From: Pseudomonadota bacterium
GTDB lineage: Bacteria > Pseudomonadota > Gammaproteobacteria > Burkholderiales > Burkholderiaceae_C
Length of the DNA stretch: 64,000 bases
NCBI GenBank assembly: GCA_023442945.1
Contig: JAEZWW010000069.1
Span: 13,712-77,711, forward strand
Reading direction: 5' to 3'
Shown here: one piece after another, positions 50,651-59,638 of the stretch
Position numbering within the stretch: position 1 is the stretch's first letter
Layout: the number at the start of each line of letters is the position of its first letter
Position numbers and translations under genes: made by a program
The notes under the pieces: generated by a model
What the model was told of the DNA's origin: nothing
The model's database searches: none
What the model saw: the letters and a program-made list of their open reading frames with translations, nothing else

Positions 50651-51775
50651 ATGGCTGCACCCCACGACATCTGCATCCGCGGCGCCGGCATCGCCGGGCG
50701 CACGCTCGCGCTGCTGCTGGCGCGCGAACGCCTGCGCGTGGCGCTGGTCGCGTCGCCCCGACCACCGGACGCTGCCGACGTGCGCGCCTACGCGCTCAGC
50801 CCCAGCGCGCGCGCGCTGCTTGAAGGCCTGCGTTGCTGGCCCGACGAACGCGCCGCCACGCCCGTGCTGGCCATGCAGGTCAGCGGCGACCGCGACGCGC
50901 AAGTGGTCTTCACCGCCAGCGCCCAGCGCGTGCCCGCGCTCAACTGGATCGTCGACGTGCCCGCGCTCGAAGCCCAGCTGGCCCAGGCCTGCCAGTACCA
51001 AAGCGGCATCGACGTGGTCGATGCGCCGGTCGACGCGGCGCTGACGGTGGTCTGCGAAGGCCGCGCCAGCCGTACCCGCGCCGAGCTGGGCGTCGAATTC
51101 GACACCGTGCCCTACCCCCAACACGCCATCGCCACCCGCCTGGACTGCGAACTGCCGCACGGCCAAGTCGCGCGCCAGTGGTTCACGCCGGCGGGCGAAA
51201 TCCTCGCGTTTTTGCCGCTGGACGGCGCGCAAGGCCACCGCGTGGCCGTGGTCTGGTCGGTGCGCGCGGAGCGCGTGCCGGAATTGATGGCCCTGGACGA
51301 CGGCCCCTTCGCCGCCGCGTTGGCCGACGCCAGCGGCCACGCCCTGGGCGCGGTCGAGCTGTGCGCGCCGCGCGCCACCTGGCCGCTGCTGCTGGCCAAG
51401 GCGCACCGCTGGGTCGGGCGCCTGCCCGACCGGCCGACCGCCAGCTTCGCCCTGGCGGGCGACGCCGCCCACACCATGCACCCGCTGGCCGGCCAGGGCC
51501 TGAACGTGGGCCTGGGCGACGCGGCCGAGCTGGCGCGCGTGCTGGCCGCCCGCGAAAGCTGGCGCGGCGTGGGCGACATGAAGCTGCTGCGCCGCTACGA
51601 ACGCGCGCGTCAAGGCGAATGGCTGCGCATGCGCCTGGCCACCGACGGCCTGCAGCGGCTGTTTGACCGCCCCGAGCCGCTGGCCGTCGCGCTGCGCAAC
51701 TGGGGCATGAACTTTTTTGACGCCAGCGGGCCGCTTAAGTCACAGATCGCCCGTCTGGCGATGGGAACCGCCTGA
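50651..51775 (+). CDS. UbiH/COQ6-family FAD-dependent hydroxylase
   Basis: 374-residue class A flavin monooxygenase. Dinucleotide-binding GAGIAG at 11-16, the second FAD motif GDAAHTMHPLAGQGLNVGL (about 275-293). Members hydroxylate the ubiquinone ring (UbiH, UbiF, UbiI, UbiM), and this one cannot be assigned to one position from sequence alone. The N-terminus lacks a signal and the protein is probably peripheral at the inner membrane. dsbC follows in the same direction after 54 bp. Confidence 0.88.
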   Translation: MAAPHDICIRGAGIAGRTLALLLARERLRVALVASPRPPDAADVRAYALSPSARALLEGLRCWPDERAATPVLAMQVSGDRDAQVVFTASAQRVPALNWIVDVPALEAQLAQACQYQSGIDVVDAPVDAALTVVCEGRASRTRAELGVEFDTVPYPQHAIATRLDCELPHGQVARQWFTPAGEILAFLPLDGAQGHRVAVVWSVRAERVPELMALDDGPFAAALADASGHALGAVELCAPRATWPLLLAKAHRWVGRLPDRPTASFALAGDAAHTMHPLAGQGLNVGLGDAAELARVLAARESWRGVGDMKLLRRYERARQGEWLRMRLATDGLQRLFDRPEPLAVALRNWGMNFFDASGPLKSQIARLAMGTA

Positions 51776-51829
51776 GCGCGGGCCACTCTGACCCTCTTCT
51801 CTTATAAATAGCGATTGCCTGAATTGCCC

Positions 51830-52549
51830 ATGAACCTCCACCTCATCCGCCGCGCCGCGCTGACCGCCTTGCTGGCGCTGCCCCTGCTGGCCACCGCCCA
51901 GGACAAGGACTTCGCCACCCTCAAAAAGAACCTGGGCGAGCGCATCCCTGGCCTGAACCAGATCGACGAAGTGCGCAAGACGCCGATGGCCGGCCTGTTC
52001 GAGGTGCGCGTGGGCACCGACATCCTCTACACCGACGCCGAAGGCAACTTCATCCTGCACGGCAACCTGCTGGACACGCGTTCGCGTAAGAACCTGACCG
52101 AAGAGCGTGTCGAGAAGCTCACGGCCATCAAGTGGGACGAGCTGGACACCAAGAACGCCATCACCATCGTGCGCGGCAACGGCAAGCGCAAGATGGCGGT
52201 GTTTGAAGACCCCAACTGCGGTTACTGCAAGCGCTTTGAAAAAGACCTGCAGAAGATCAACAACGTGACGGTGCACATGTTCCTGATCCCGATCCTGGGC
52301 CAGGATTCGGTCGAAAAGTCCAAACAGATCTGGTGCAGCGGCGACAAGGCCAAGGCCTGGCACGACTGGATGCAGCGCGACGTCGCCCCCAAAGGCGCCG
52401 GCACCTGCAACACCGACGCACTGACCGCCAACCTGGACTTCGCCAAGAAGTACCGCATCACCGGCACGCCCACCATCGTGTTTGCCGATGGCGCGCGCGT
52501 GCCTGGCGCCATCAACGCCCAGCAGATTGAGCAGCAGCTGGCGCGCTGA
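51830..52549 (+). CDS. dsbC: Periplasmic disulfide isomerase DsbC
   Basis: 239 residues from ATG 51830, which gives a proper signal peptide (about 1-24, ending ATAQ). N-terminal dimerisation domain, linker helix, then a thioredoxin domain with active site CGYC at 130-133, a cis-Pro in TGTPTIVF, and a second structural disulfide pair (WCSGD...GTCNT). The organisation matches E. coli DsbC, which shuffles wrong disulfides and is kept reduced by DsbD. This gene would support the many disulfide- and haem-bearing exported proteins of the window. Confidence 0.94.
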   Translation: MNLHLIRRAALTALLALPLLATAQDKDFATLKKNLGERIPGLNQIDEVRKTPMAGLFEVRVGTDILYTDAEGNFILHGNLLDTRSRKNLTEERVEKLTAIKWDELDTKNAITIVRGNGKRKMAVFEDPNCGYCKRFEKDLQKINNVTVHMFLIPILGQDSVEKSKQIWCSGDKAKAWHDWMQRDVAPKGAGTCNTDALTANLDFAKKYRITGTPTIVFADGARVPGAINAQQIEQQLAR

Positions 52550-52572
52550 CCCGCCAGCTTTGCCTCTTCGCC

Positions 52573-53097
52573 ATGGCGACGCGCCCACCGCCTGACACCC
52601 AGTCTGCCGGCGGCGATGGGCGCGGGCACGCCAAGCAGGCGGTGCTGGTGCAGGCCAGCGCATCGTGGTCCATGATCCACGCCGTGGCCTACGGCTCGCT
52701 GGTGCTGCCCACCTTGATCGCGGCGGCGCTGTGGCTGAAGGATCCGCGGTGGCACGACTTTTTGGTGACCGCCCTGCTGACGCACTCGGCGTTGGTCGTT
52801 ACCTTTCTGGGCGGCGTGCACTGGGGCATCGCGATGCGCTACATGGCCACCGATGCGCGCCTGCCGGCCTTTCACTTCCTCTGGGGCCCGGTGCCCGGGT
52901 ACGCGGCGTGGTTTTTGCTGATGGCCAGCCCACGCATGGCGCTGATCGGCATGATGGTGCTGACGGTGTGGACCTACTGGGTTGACCACCGCACCTGGCC
53001 GGGCAGTGGCTTGGCGCCGTGGATGTCGTTGCGCCGTGCCTTCATGCTCGGTTCGCTCTTTTACAGCGCCATCGCGCTGGCCGCCTTGAGCCTGTAG
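52573..53097 (+). CDS. DUF3429 membrane protein
   Basis: 174 residues with about five hydrophobic helices (33-55, 63-85, 95-115, 118-140, 150-172) after a polar, Gly/Ala-rich N-terminal stretch. DUF3429 signature LVVTFLGGVHWGIAMR in the second to third helix. Function unknown. Starts 23 bp after dsbC and is probably co-transcribed. Confidence 0.8.
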   Translation: MATRPPPDTQSAGGDGRGHAKQAVLVQASASWSMIHAVAYGSLVLPTLIAAALWLKDPRWHDFLVTALLTHSALVVTFLGGVHWGIAMRYMATDARLPAFHFLWGPVPGYAAWFLLMASPRMALIGMMVLTVWTYWVDHRTWPGSGLAPWMSLRRAFMLGSLFYSAIALAALSL

Positions 53098-53118
53098 CGC
53101 GGCGGCGCCCCCCAACCC

Positions 53119-54957
53119 ATGCCCACCTCATCCCGTTCCGCATCACCGCGCACCGCCGCTACCGCGCCCGTCACCTACACCGTCACGCTCGACCGCGCGC
53201 GCCACCGCTTCGCCGTGCAGCTGCGCATTGCCCAACCGGAGGCGGTGCAGCGCGTGTCGCTGCCGGTGTGGATCCCGGGCAGCTACCTGGTGCGCGAGTT
53301 CGCCCGCCACCTGAGCGGCCTGCAAGCGCGCCAGGGCAGCGTTGACTGCGCCGTGCACCAGATCGACAAATGCAGCTGGGACATCGCCTGCACGCCAGGC
53401 AAGCCGCTGCTGATGGAGTACACCGTGTACGCGCGCGACCCGTCCGTGCGCGCCGCCTGGCTGGACGAACAGCGCGGTTTTTTCAACGGCACCAGCGTGC
53501 TGCTGCGCGTCCACGGCCATGAGGACGGCGCGCACGACGTGGTGCTGCGCCCGCCCACTGGCGCCGCCGACTGGCAGTTGGCCACGGCCATGCGCGCCGT
53601 GCAGGCGGACCAGCGCGGCTTTGGCCGCTACCGCTCCGCCAACTACGACGAGGTGGTGGATCACCCGTTCGAGCTCGGCACGTTCTGGAGCGGCCAGTTC
53701 AAGGCCGGTGGCGTGGCGCACCGTTTTGTCGTGGCCGGGGCGCCCGCGTCTTTTGACGGCGCCCGCCTGCTGCGCGACACACAGAAGATCTGCGAAACCG
53801 CCATCCGCTTCTGGCACGGCGGCGCCAAACCGCCACACCGCCAGTACGTCTTCATGTTGAACGTGGTGGACGACGGCTACGGCGGGCTGGAGCACCGCGC
53901 CAGCACCGCGCTGATCTGCGGCCGGCGCGACCTGCCGCGCGTCGGCGCCCCGGCCGAAGCCGCGCGCGTGGGCGATGGCTACGTCACCCTGCTGGGCCTG
54001 ATCAGCCACGAGTATTTCCACACCTGGAACGTCAAACGCATGCGGCCGGCCGAATTCGCCCGCTACGACTACACGCAAGAGAACTACACCGAGCTGCTGT
54101 GGTTCTTTGAAGGCTTCACCAGCTACTACGACGACCTGCTGCTGCGCCGCGCCGGGCTGATCGACGACGCGGCCTACCTCAAGCTGCTGACGACCGGCGC
54201 CAACCAGGTGCTGCAAGCGCCGGGGCGACACGTGCAGTCGGTCGCGCAAGCCAGTTTTGACGCCTGGGTGCGCTACTACCGGCCCGACGAGAACACGCCC
54301 AACAGCACCATCAGCTACTACAGCAAGGGCGCGCTGGTCGCCCTGTGCCTGGATTTGACGCTGCGCCAGGCCGGCGCCGGCACGCTGGACGACGCCATGC
54401 GCAGCCTGTGGGCGCGCAGCGGCGGTGGCCCGATCAGCGAAGCCGACATCGCCGCCGTGCTGGCCGAACAAGCCGGCCGCAGCCTGGTGCCCGAATTGGC
54501 CGACTGGGTGCACGGCACGCGCGAGCTGCCGCTGAAGGCGCTGCTGCAAGCCGAAGGCGTGCAGGTGCTGGAGGAGCCGTCCCAGTGGGCGCAGACCCTG
54601 GGGTTGCGCGTCAGCGAAAGCCAAGGAACGGTGACGGTGAAGGTCGTGCTGGACGGCGGCGCCGCGGCCGAAGCGGGCCTGGCCGCCGGCGACGAATGGC
54701 TGGGCGTCGAGCCCGTGCCCCAAACGACCCCAGGCCGCCGCGCCGCCACGCCGCGCGCAGCGCAGGACGCCGGCTGGCGCCTGTCCCGCCTGGAAGACCT
54801 GCCGCTGTACGCCGGTGCGGCGCGTCAGATCATCGCCCTGGTGGCGCGCGACAAGCGCTTGCTGCGCCTGCCGCTGACGCTGCCCGCCGGCAGCACCACC
54901 TGGCGCCTGACGCGCAGCGCAGCGACGACCCAGCCGCAGGGGTGGCCGGAGGGCTGA
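53119..54957 (+). CDS. M61-family glycyl aminopeptidase-type metallopeptidase
   Basis: 612-residue zinc peptidase. The N-terminal beta-domain contains the conserved WIPGSYLVREFARH segment. The zinc motif HEYFH is at 297-301 (His297, Glu298, His301), with the third ligand Glu in the following ELLWFFEGFTSYYDD. A C-terminal PDZ domain follows (about 500-600, GLAAGDEWLGV). M61 peptidases release N-terminal Gly or Ala. There is no obvious signal peptide. The TGA stop shares one base with the start of the following DUF3108 gene. Confidence 0.93.
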   Translation: MPTSSRSASPRTAATAPVTYTVTLDRARHRFAVQLRIAQPEAVQRVSLPVWIPGSYLVREFARHLSGLQARQGSVDCAVHQIDKCSWDIACTPGKPLLMEYTVYARDPSVRAAWLDEQRGFFNGTSVLLRVHGHEDGAHDVVLRPPTGAADWQLATAMRAVQADQRGFGRYRSANYDEVVDHPFELGTFWSGQFKAGGVAHRFVVAGAPASFDGARLLRDTQKICETAIRFWHGGAKPPHRQYVFMLNVVDDGYGGLEHRASTALICGRRDLPRVGAPAEAARVGDGYVTLLGLISHEYFHTWNVKRMRPAEFARYDYTQENYTELLWFFEGFTSYYDDLLLRRAGLIDDAAYLKLLTTGANQVLQAPGRHVQSVAQASFDAWVRYYRPDENTPNSTISYYSKGALVALCLDLTLRQAGAGTLDDAMRSLWARSGGGPISEADIAAVLAEQAGRSLVPELADWVHGTRELPLKALLQAEGVQVLEEPSQWAQTLGLRVSESQGTVTVKVVLDGGAAAEAGLAAGDEWLGVEPVPQTTPGRRAATPRAAQDAGWRLSRLEDLPLYAGAARQIIALVARDKRLLRLPLTLPAGSTTWRLTRSAATTQPQGWPEG

Positions 54958-56186
54958 TGAAAGCGCCGCGGCCCGCGGCCCGCCGCACGCTGTTGATCGC
55001 CCTGCTGCTGGCGCTGCTGGGGCACGTGGCCGCCCTGGGCGTGCTGCGCATCCTGCTGCAACCGCCTACGCTGCTGCGCGAGCTGGCGCAGCCGATGTAC
55101 ACGCGCACCCTGCAAGCCGAGGCCCCGCCCGGACCTGTGACCGCTGCACCGGCGCCAACCACCGTTTCGGAGACAAATCGGCCGACGGCCGTAGTGCGAT
55201 CTGCGCAACCAGCTACAAAAACCAGAGCAAAAACGTCGCCCAAGCCTGCAAAGCGCGCGGCACACGCCGCCAGCGCACCGACCAACGATGGCGCCGTAGC
55301 CGATGCCGCCAGCCCCGCGGCCAGCGCACCCAGCGAAGCGCCATCGCCCGACACCGACGCCGCCATGGCGCAGCAGGACACGCCGCCCGAGCCCCAGGCG
55401 CCTGCGTCCGCTGCGCAGGCCACGGCTTCTGCGCCTGGCACCCTGCCCAGCGACGCCGCGCCGGGTGACGCCGACACGCAAGTGGCCGCCGCCGCATCGG
55501 CGCCCGCTTCGGCCGCCTTGGCGCCTGCGGACGCGGAGCCGGCCTTCCTGAAAACCTGGCCGCGCGACACGCGCCTGCGCTACCACTTGAGCGGCAACTA
55601 CCGCGGCGAGCTGCACGGCGACGCCCAGGTGCTGTGGCAGCGCGAAGGCACGCGCTACCAGACCGTGGTGCAGATGGACGTGGGCATCCTGCTGTCATCG
55701 CGCTTCACCAGCCAGGGCGCGATCACCGACCAGGGCCTCAAACCCGAGGTGTACGAGGAGCAGGTGCGCAAGAAGCGCCGCGGCGTGCGCATCGGCGACG
55801 ACGTGCGCCTGAACAACGGCACGCGCGTGCCGCGCCCCAATGAGGTGCAGGACGCCGCCAGCCAGTTCGTCGAGCTGGGCCACCGCTTCGCCACTGGCCA
55901 GCTGCAGCTGACGCCCGGCGGCCAGGTCAACTTCTGGCTGGCGCGGCCCGGCGGCGTGGACGAATGGACGTACGACGTGGTCGGCGAGGAAACCTTGCAC
56001 CTGCCACGCCTCGGGCCGGTGCAGGCGGTGCACCTGAAGCCGCGCCCCCTCAACAAGCCCCGCGGGCCGATCATGGCGGAGATCTGGTTCGCCCCCAGCC
56101 TGCAGTACCTGCCGGTGCGCATCCGCATCACCCAGGGCGCGGACACCTTTGTCGACCTGATGGTCGACACCATCGACCAGCGCTGA
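54957..56186 (+). CDS. DUF3108 protein with N-terminal anchor and REP-A-derived linker
   Basis: 409 residues from ATG 54957, overlapping the M61 stop by one base. An N-terminal transmembrane helix (about 11-35) is followed by an Ala/Pro/Ser-rich linker of about 160 residues and a C-terminal DUF3108 beta-rich domain (about 200-405). The domain begins LKTWPRDTRLRYHLSGNYRG. Residues 73-91 (VSETNRPTAVV...) are encoded by a REP-A element within the gene, so the linker has tolerated insertion of a repeat without a frameshift. Periplasmic or outer-membrane-facing role is likely; function unknown. Confidence 0.87.
   Translation: MKAPRPAARRTLLIALLLALLGHVAALGVLRILLQPPTLLRELAQPMYTRTLQAEAPPGPVTAAPAPTTVSETNRPTAVVRSAQPATKTRAKTSPKPAKRAAHAASAPTNDGAVADAASPAASAPSEAPSPDTDAAMAQQDTPPEPQAPASAAQATASAPGTLPSDAAPGDADTQVAAAASAPASAALAPADAEPAFLKTWPRDTRLRYHLSGNYRGELHGDAQVLWQREGTRYQTVVQMDVGILLSSRFTSQGAITDQGLKPEVYEEQVRKKRRGVRIGDDVRLNNGTRVPRPNEVQDAASQFVELGHRFATGQLQLTPGGQVNFWLARPGGVDEWTYDVVGEETLHLPRLGPVQAVHLKPRPLNKPRGPIMAEIWFAPSLQYLPVRIRITQGADTFVDLMVDTIDQR
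55174..55229 (-). repeat. REP-A copy 15 (inside the DUF3108 gene)
   Basis: Minus-strand REP-A copy (plus-strand text ACAAATCGGCCGACGGCCGT...TGCGCAACCAGCTAC) lying wholly within an open reading frame. Confidence 0.85.
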
Positions 56187-56439
56187 TACCCAGCGCGCGC
56201 AACGGGTCGGCGGACGCCGGCTGACCCACCGTTCGTCGGCAATGCCCTTATCGCCAAGTCGGGATCGGACGGCCACCAGCCGCCGCCAACGATGCCGATT
56301 CGCCACTGCGAAGAAAGGCCTCATTGCCGCACTGCAACCAGCCGAAGCCGCGCCCCGCAAGGCTTTGCCGCGGGCGGTGTGCTGGGCACCGCCCGGGCCT
56401 ATTCCCGCACCGGTTGAAAAATAGCGACAAAACGCCCAT

Positions 56440-56455
56440 CCACTACCGGTAGTGG
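56440..56455. promoter_or_regulatory. NrdR box 1
   Basis: Perfect 16-bp palindrome CCACTACCGGTAGTGG, matching the NrdR consensus core CACTA...TAGTG. It lies 32 bp (three helical turns) from box 2, the usual tandem arrangement. Confidence 0.85.
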
Positions 56456-56471
56456 CTTAAACTCACGCCAG

Positions 56472-56487
56472 ACACTAGATGTAGTGC
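56472..56487. promoter_or_regulatory. NrdR box 2
   Basis: ACACTAGATGTAGTGC, a good match to the NrdR consensus acaCwAtATaTwGtgt. About 90 bp upstream of the nrdA start. Confidence 0.85.
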
Positions 56488-56576
56488 CCAGCGCCACTCC
56501 CCGCAGGGAGTCGCCTCTTTGATGAGGGACGGCGCCGGCCCACCTGTCTGCCTTCACCCAACAACCCGAGGACCCC

Positions 56577-59507
56577 ATGCAAACTGCCCGCGGCGCCACG
56601 CCTGCCACTCCTTCCGCACGCCCTGTTCCTCCCACCCTGAAAGACACCGTGGCGCCGCCGACGGCCGGCACGCTGGCGCAGTACCAGATCATGCGCCGCA
56701 ACGGCGCGGTGGTCGCGTTCGAGCCCACCAAGATCGCCGTCGCCATGATGAAAGCCTTTCTGGCCGTGCACGGCACGCAGGGCGCGGCGTCGGCCAGCGT
56801 GCGCGAGGTGGTGGACGAGCTGACGCAGGGCGTGGCACGCGCGCTGATGCGTTCGCGCCCCGGCGGTGGCACTTTCCACATCGAAGATGTCCAGGACCAG
56901 GTCGAGTTGGGCCTGATGCGCAGCGGCCACCACGAAGTTGCGCGCGCCTACGTGCTGTACCGCGAGCGCCGCGCGCAGGAGCGGGCACAGGAACGCGCCC
57001 AGCACGCCGCCACCGAAGCCGCCGCGGCGCCCACCCCGGTGCTGCACGTGCTAGAAAAAGGGGAGCTGGTCGCGCTGGACCTGCCTGGGCTGCAGACACT
57101 TTTTGACCAGGCTTGCGCCAACCTGGGGGCCGACGTCAACAGCGCGCCCATCCTCGAGGAAACCCTGCGCAACCTGTACGACGGCGTGCCGGTGGACGAG
57201 GTCTACAAGGCCGCCATCCTGGCCGCGCGCACGCTGATCGAGAAAGACCCGGACTACAGCTACGTCACCGCGCGCCTGCTGCTGCACACCATCGCCAAGG
57301 AAGTGTTGGGCGAGACGGTCACCCTGCCGCAGTTGGCCGATCGCTACGCCGACCACTTCGGCGACTGCATCCGCGCCGGCGTGCAGGCGGAGCTGCTGGA
57401 CGAGCGCCTGCAGCAATTCGACCTGGCGCGCCTGGGCGCCGCGCTCAAGCCCGAGCGCGACCTGCAGTTCGACTACCTGGGCCTGCAAACGTTGTACGAC
57501 CGCTACTTCCTGCACGTCAAGAAGACGCGCATCGAGATGCCGCAGTCCTTCTTCATGCGCGTGGCCATGGGCCTAGCGCTGAACGAGATCGACCGCGAAG
57601 CGCGCGCTATTGAGTTCTACGAAGTGCTGTCCAGCTTCGACTTCATGAGCAGCACGCCCACCCTCTTCAACAGCGGCACGCGCCGCTCGCAGCTGTCCAG
57701 CTGCTACCTGACCACGGTGCCGGACGACCTGGACGGCATCTACGAATCGATCAAGGAAAACGCGCTGCTGTCCAAATTCGCCGGCGGCCTGGGCAACGAC
57801 TGGACGCGCGTGCGCGCCCTGGGCTCGCACATCAAGGGCACGAACGGCGAATCGCAAGGCGTCGTGCCCTTCCTGAAAGTCGTCAACGACACCGCCGTGG
57901 CCGTCAACCAGGGCGGCAAGCGCAAGGGCGCGGTCTGCACCTACCTGGAGACCTGGCACCTGGACATTGAAGAGTTCCTGGAGCTGCGCAAGAACACCGG
58001 CGACGACCGCCGCCGCACGCACGACATGAACACGGCGAACTGGATTCCCGACCTGTTCATGCGCCGTGTGATGGAAAAGGGCAGCTGGACGCTGTTCTCG
58101 CCCTCCGACGTGCCCGATCTGCACGACAAGTTCGGCGCCGACTTCGAGCGCGCCTATGTCGCCTACGAAGAGCGCGCCGCGCGCGGTGAGATCCAGCCCA
58201 GCAAGACACTGCCGGCCACCGACCTGTGGCGCAAGATGCTGTCGATGCTGTTCGAAACCGGCCACCCTTGGATCACCTTCAAGGACGCCTGCAACGTGCG
58301 CAGCCCACAGCAGCACGTCGGCGTGGTGCATTCCAGCAACCTGTGCACCGAGATCACGCTGAACACCAGCGACACCGAAACCGCCGTCTGCAACCTGGGC
58401 TCGGTCAACCTGCTGCAGCACCTGAAGGACGGCGCCGTCGACCACGACAAGCTCAAGAAGACCGTCAGCACCGCCATGCGCATGCTGGACAACGTCATCG
58501 ACATCAACTACTACGCGGTGAAGAAGGCGCGCGACTCCAACCTGCGCCACCGCCCGGTCGGCCTGGGCCTGATGGGGTTCCAGGACGCGCTGTACCAGCT
58601 GCGCATCGCCTACGGGTCCGAGCAAGCTGTGGCTTTTGCCGACCAGTCGATGGAAGCCATTTGCTACCACGCCTACTGGGCGTCGACCGAGCTGGCCGCC
58701 GAGCGCGGGCGCTATTCGTCGTACAAGGGCTCGCTGTGGGACCAGGGCGTGCTGCCGCTGGACACGCTGGACCGCCTGGCCGATGCGCGCGGCGGCTACA
58801 TCGAGATCGACCGCAGCACGTCGCTGGACTGGGATGCGCTGCGCACAAAAATAGCCCGCGACGGCATGCGCAACTCCAACTGCGTGGCCATCGCCCCGAC
58901 GGCGACGATCAGCAACATCATCGGCGTGGACGCGTCAATCGAGCCGTGCTTTGGCAACCTGTCGGTCAAAAGCAACCTGTCGGGCGAGTTCACCGTCATC
59001 AACCACTACCTGGTCAAAGACCTCAAGCGCCTGGGCCTGTGGGACGACGTGATGGTGATGGACCTCAAACACTTCGACGGCTCGCTGCGCCCGATCGACC
59101 GCGTGCCGACGGAGCTGAAGGCGCTGTACGCCACCGCCTTCGAGATCGAGCCGCAATGGCTGGTCGAAGCCGCCGCGCGCCGCCAGAAGTGGATCGATCA
59201 GGCGCAAAGCCTGAACATCTACATGGCCGGCGCGTCCGGCAAGAAGCTGGACGACACCTACAAGTTGGCCTGGTTGCGCGGCTTGAAGACCACGTACTAC
59301 CTGCGCACCACCAGCGCCACGCACGCCGAGAAATCGACCGTGCACACCGGCAACTTGAACGCCGTGTCGAGCCAATCGAACAACGCGCAAAGCGCCAGCG
59401 CACTCGATGCCGCGGCAGCGCAAGCACGTGCGCAGATGGCGGTGGAACCTGCGACCGACATCAAGTTCTGCGCCATCGACGACCCCGGTTGCGAAGCCTG
59501 CCAGTGA
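56577..59507 (+). CDS. nrdA: Class Ia ribonucleoside-diphosphate reductase alpha subunit
   Basis: Large catalytic subunit reducing NDPs to dNDPs, 976 residues, longer than the 761 of E. coli. An ATP-cone lies at about 36-130 (RRNGAVVAFEPTKIAVAMMK). The following region (about 165-240) resembles a second, degenerate cone, as in Pseudomonas NrdA. Active-site residues: a cysteine in SQLSSCYL, Asn/Cys590/Glu592 in SNLCTEI, and a C-terminal redox pair in DDPGCEACQ for thioredoxin or glutaredoxin. Two NrdR boxes upstream indicate repression by NrdR. nrdB follows after 131 bp. Confidence 0.97.
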   Translation: MQTARGATPATPSARPVPPTLKDTVAPPTAGTLAQYQIMRRNGAVVAFEPTKIAVAMMKAFLAVHGTQGAASASVREVVDELTQGVARALMRSRPGGGTFHIEDVQDQVELGLMRSGHHEVARAYVLYRERRAQERAQERAQHAATEAAAAPTPVLHVLEKGELVALDLPGLQTLFDQACANLGADVNSAPILEETLRNLYDGVPVDEVYKAAILAARTLIEKDPDYSYVTARLLLHTIAKEVLGETVTLPQLADRYADHFGDCIRAGVQAELLDERLQQFDLARLGAALKPERDLQFDYLGLQTLYDRYFLHVKKTRIEMPQSFFMRVAMGLALNEIDREARAIEFYEVLSSFDFMSSTPTLFNSGTRRSQLSSCYLTTVPDDLDGIYESIKENALLSKFAGGLGNDWTRVRALGSHIKGTNGESQGVVPFLKVVNDTAVAVNQGGKRKGAVCTYLETWHLDIEEFLELRKNTGDDRRRTHDMNTANWIPDLFMRRVMEKGSWTLFSPSDVPDLHDKFGADFERAYVAYEERAARGEIQPSKTLPATDLWRKMLSMLFETGHPWITFKDACNVRSPQQHVGVVHSSNLCTEITLNTSDTETAVCNLGSVNLLQHLKDGAVDHDKLKKTVSTAMRMLDNVIDINYYAVKKARDSNLRHRPVGLGLMGFQDALYQLRIAYGSEQAVAFADQSMEAICYHAYWASTELAAERGRYSSYKGSLWDQGVLPLDTLDRLADARGGYIEIDRSTSLDWDALRTKIARDGMRNSNCVAIAPTATISNIIGVDASIEPCFGNLSVKSNLSGEFTVINHYLVKDLKRLGLWDDVMVMDLKHFDGSLRPIDRVPTELKALYATAFEIEPQWLVEAAARRQKWIDQAQSLNIYMAGASGKKLDDTYKLAWLRGLKTTYYLRTTSATHAEKSTVHTGNLNAVSSQSNNAQSASALDAAAAQARAQMAVEPATDIKFCAIDDPGCEACQ

Positions 59508-59638
59508 TCGTTTCGCGTGTGTGCGGCGATGGTTTCGATGCCTCGCCGCAACACACCGCCTACCTCAAACCCTCGGCAACGCGTTCGAATGCTTTGCATT
59601 TCAACGCGTTGCTCCCATAATTGGAGCACTGAACCATC

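Larger units (their letters stand above)
56187..56576. other. nrdA upstream region
   Basis: No gene recognised in this 390-bp interval. It carries the two NrdR boxes listed separately, with the nrdA promoter presumably overlapping them. No other structure stood out. Confidence 0.6.
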
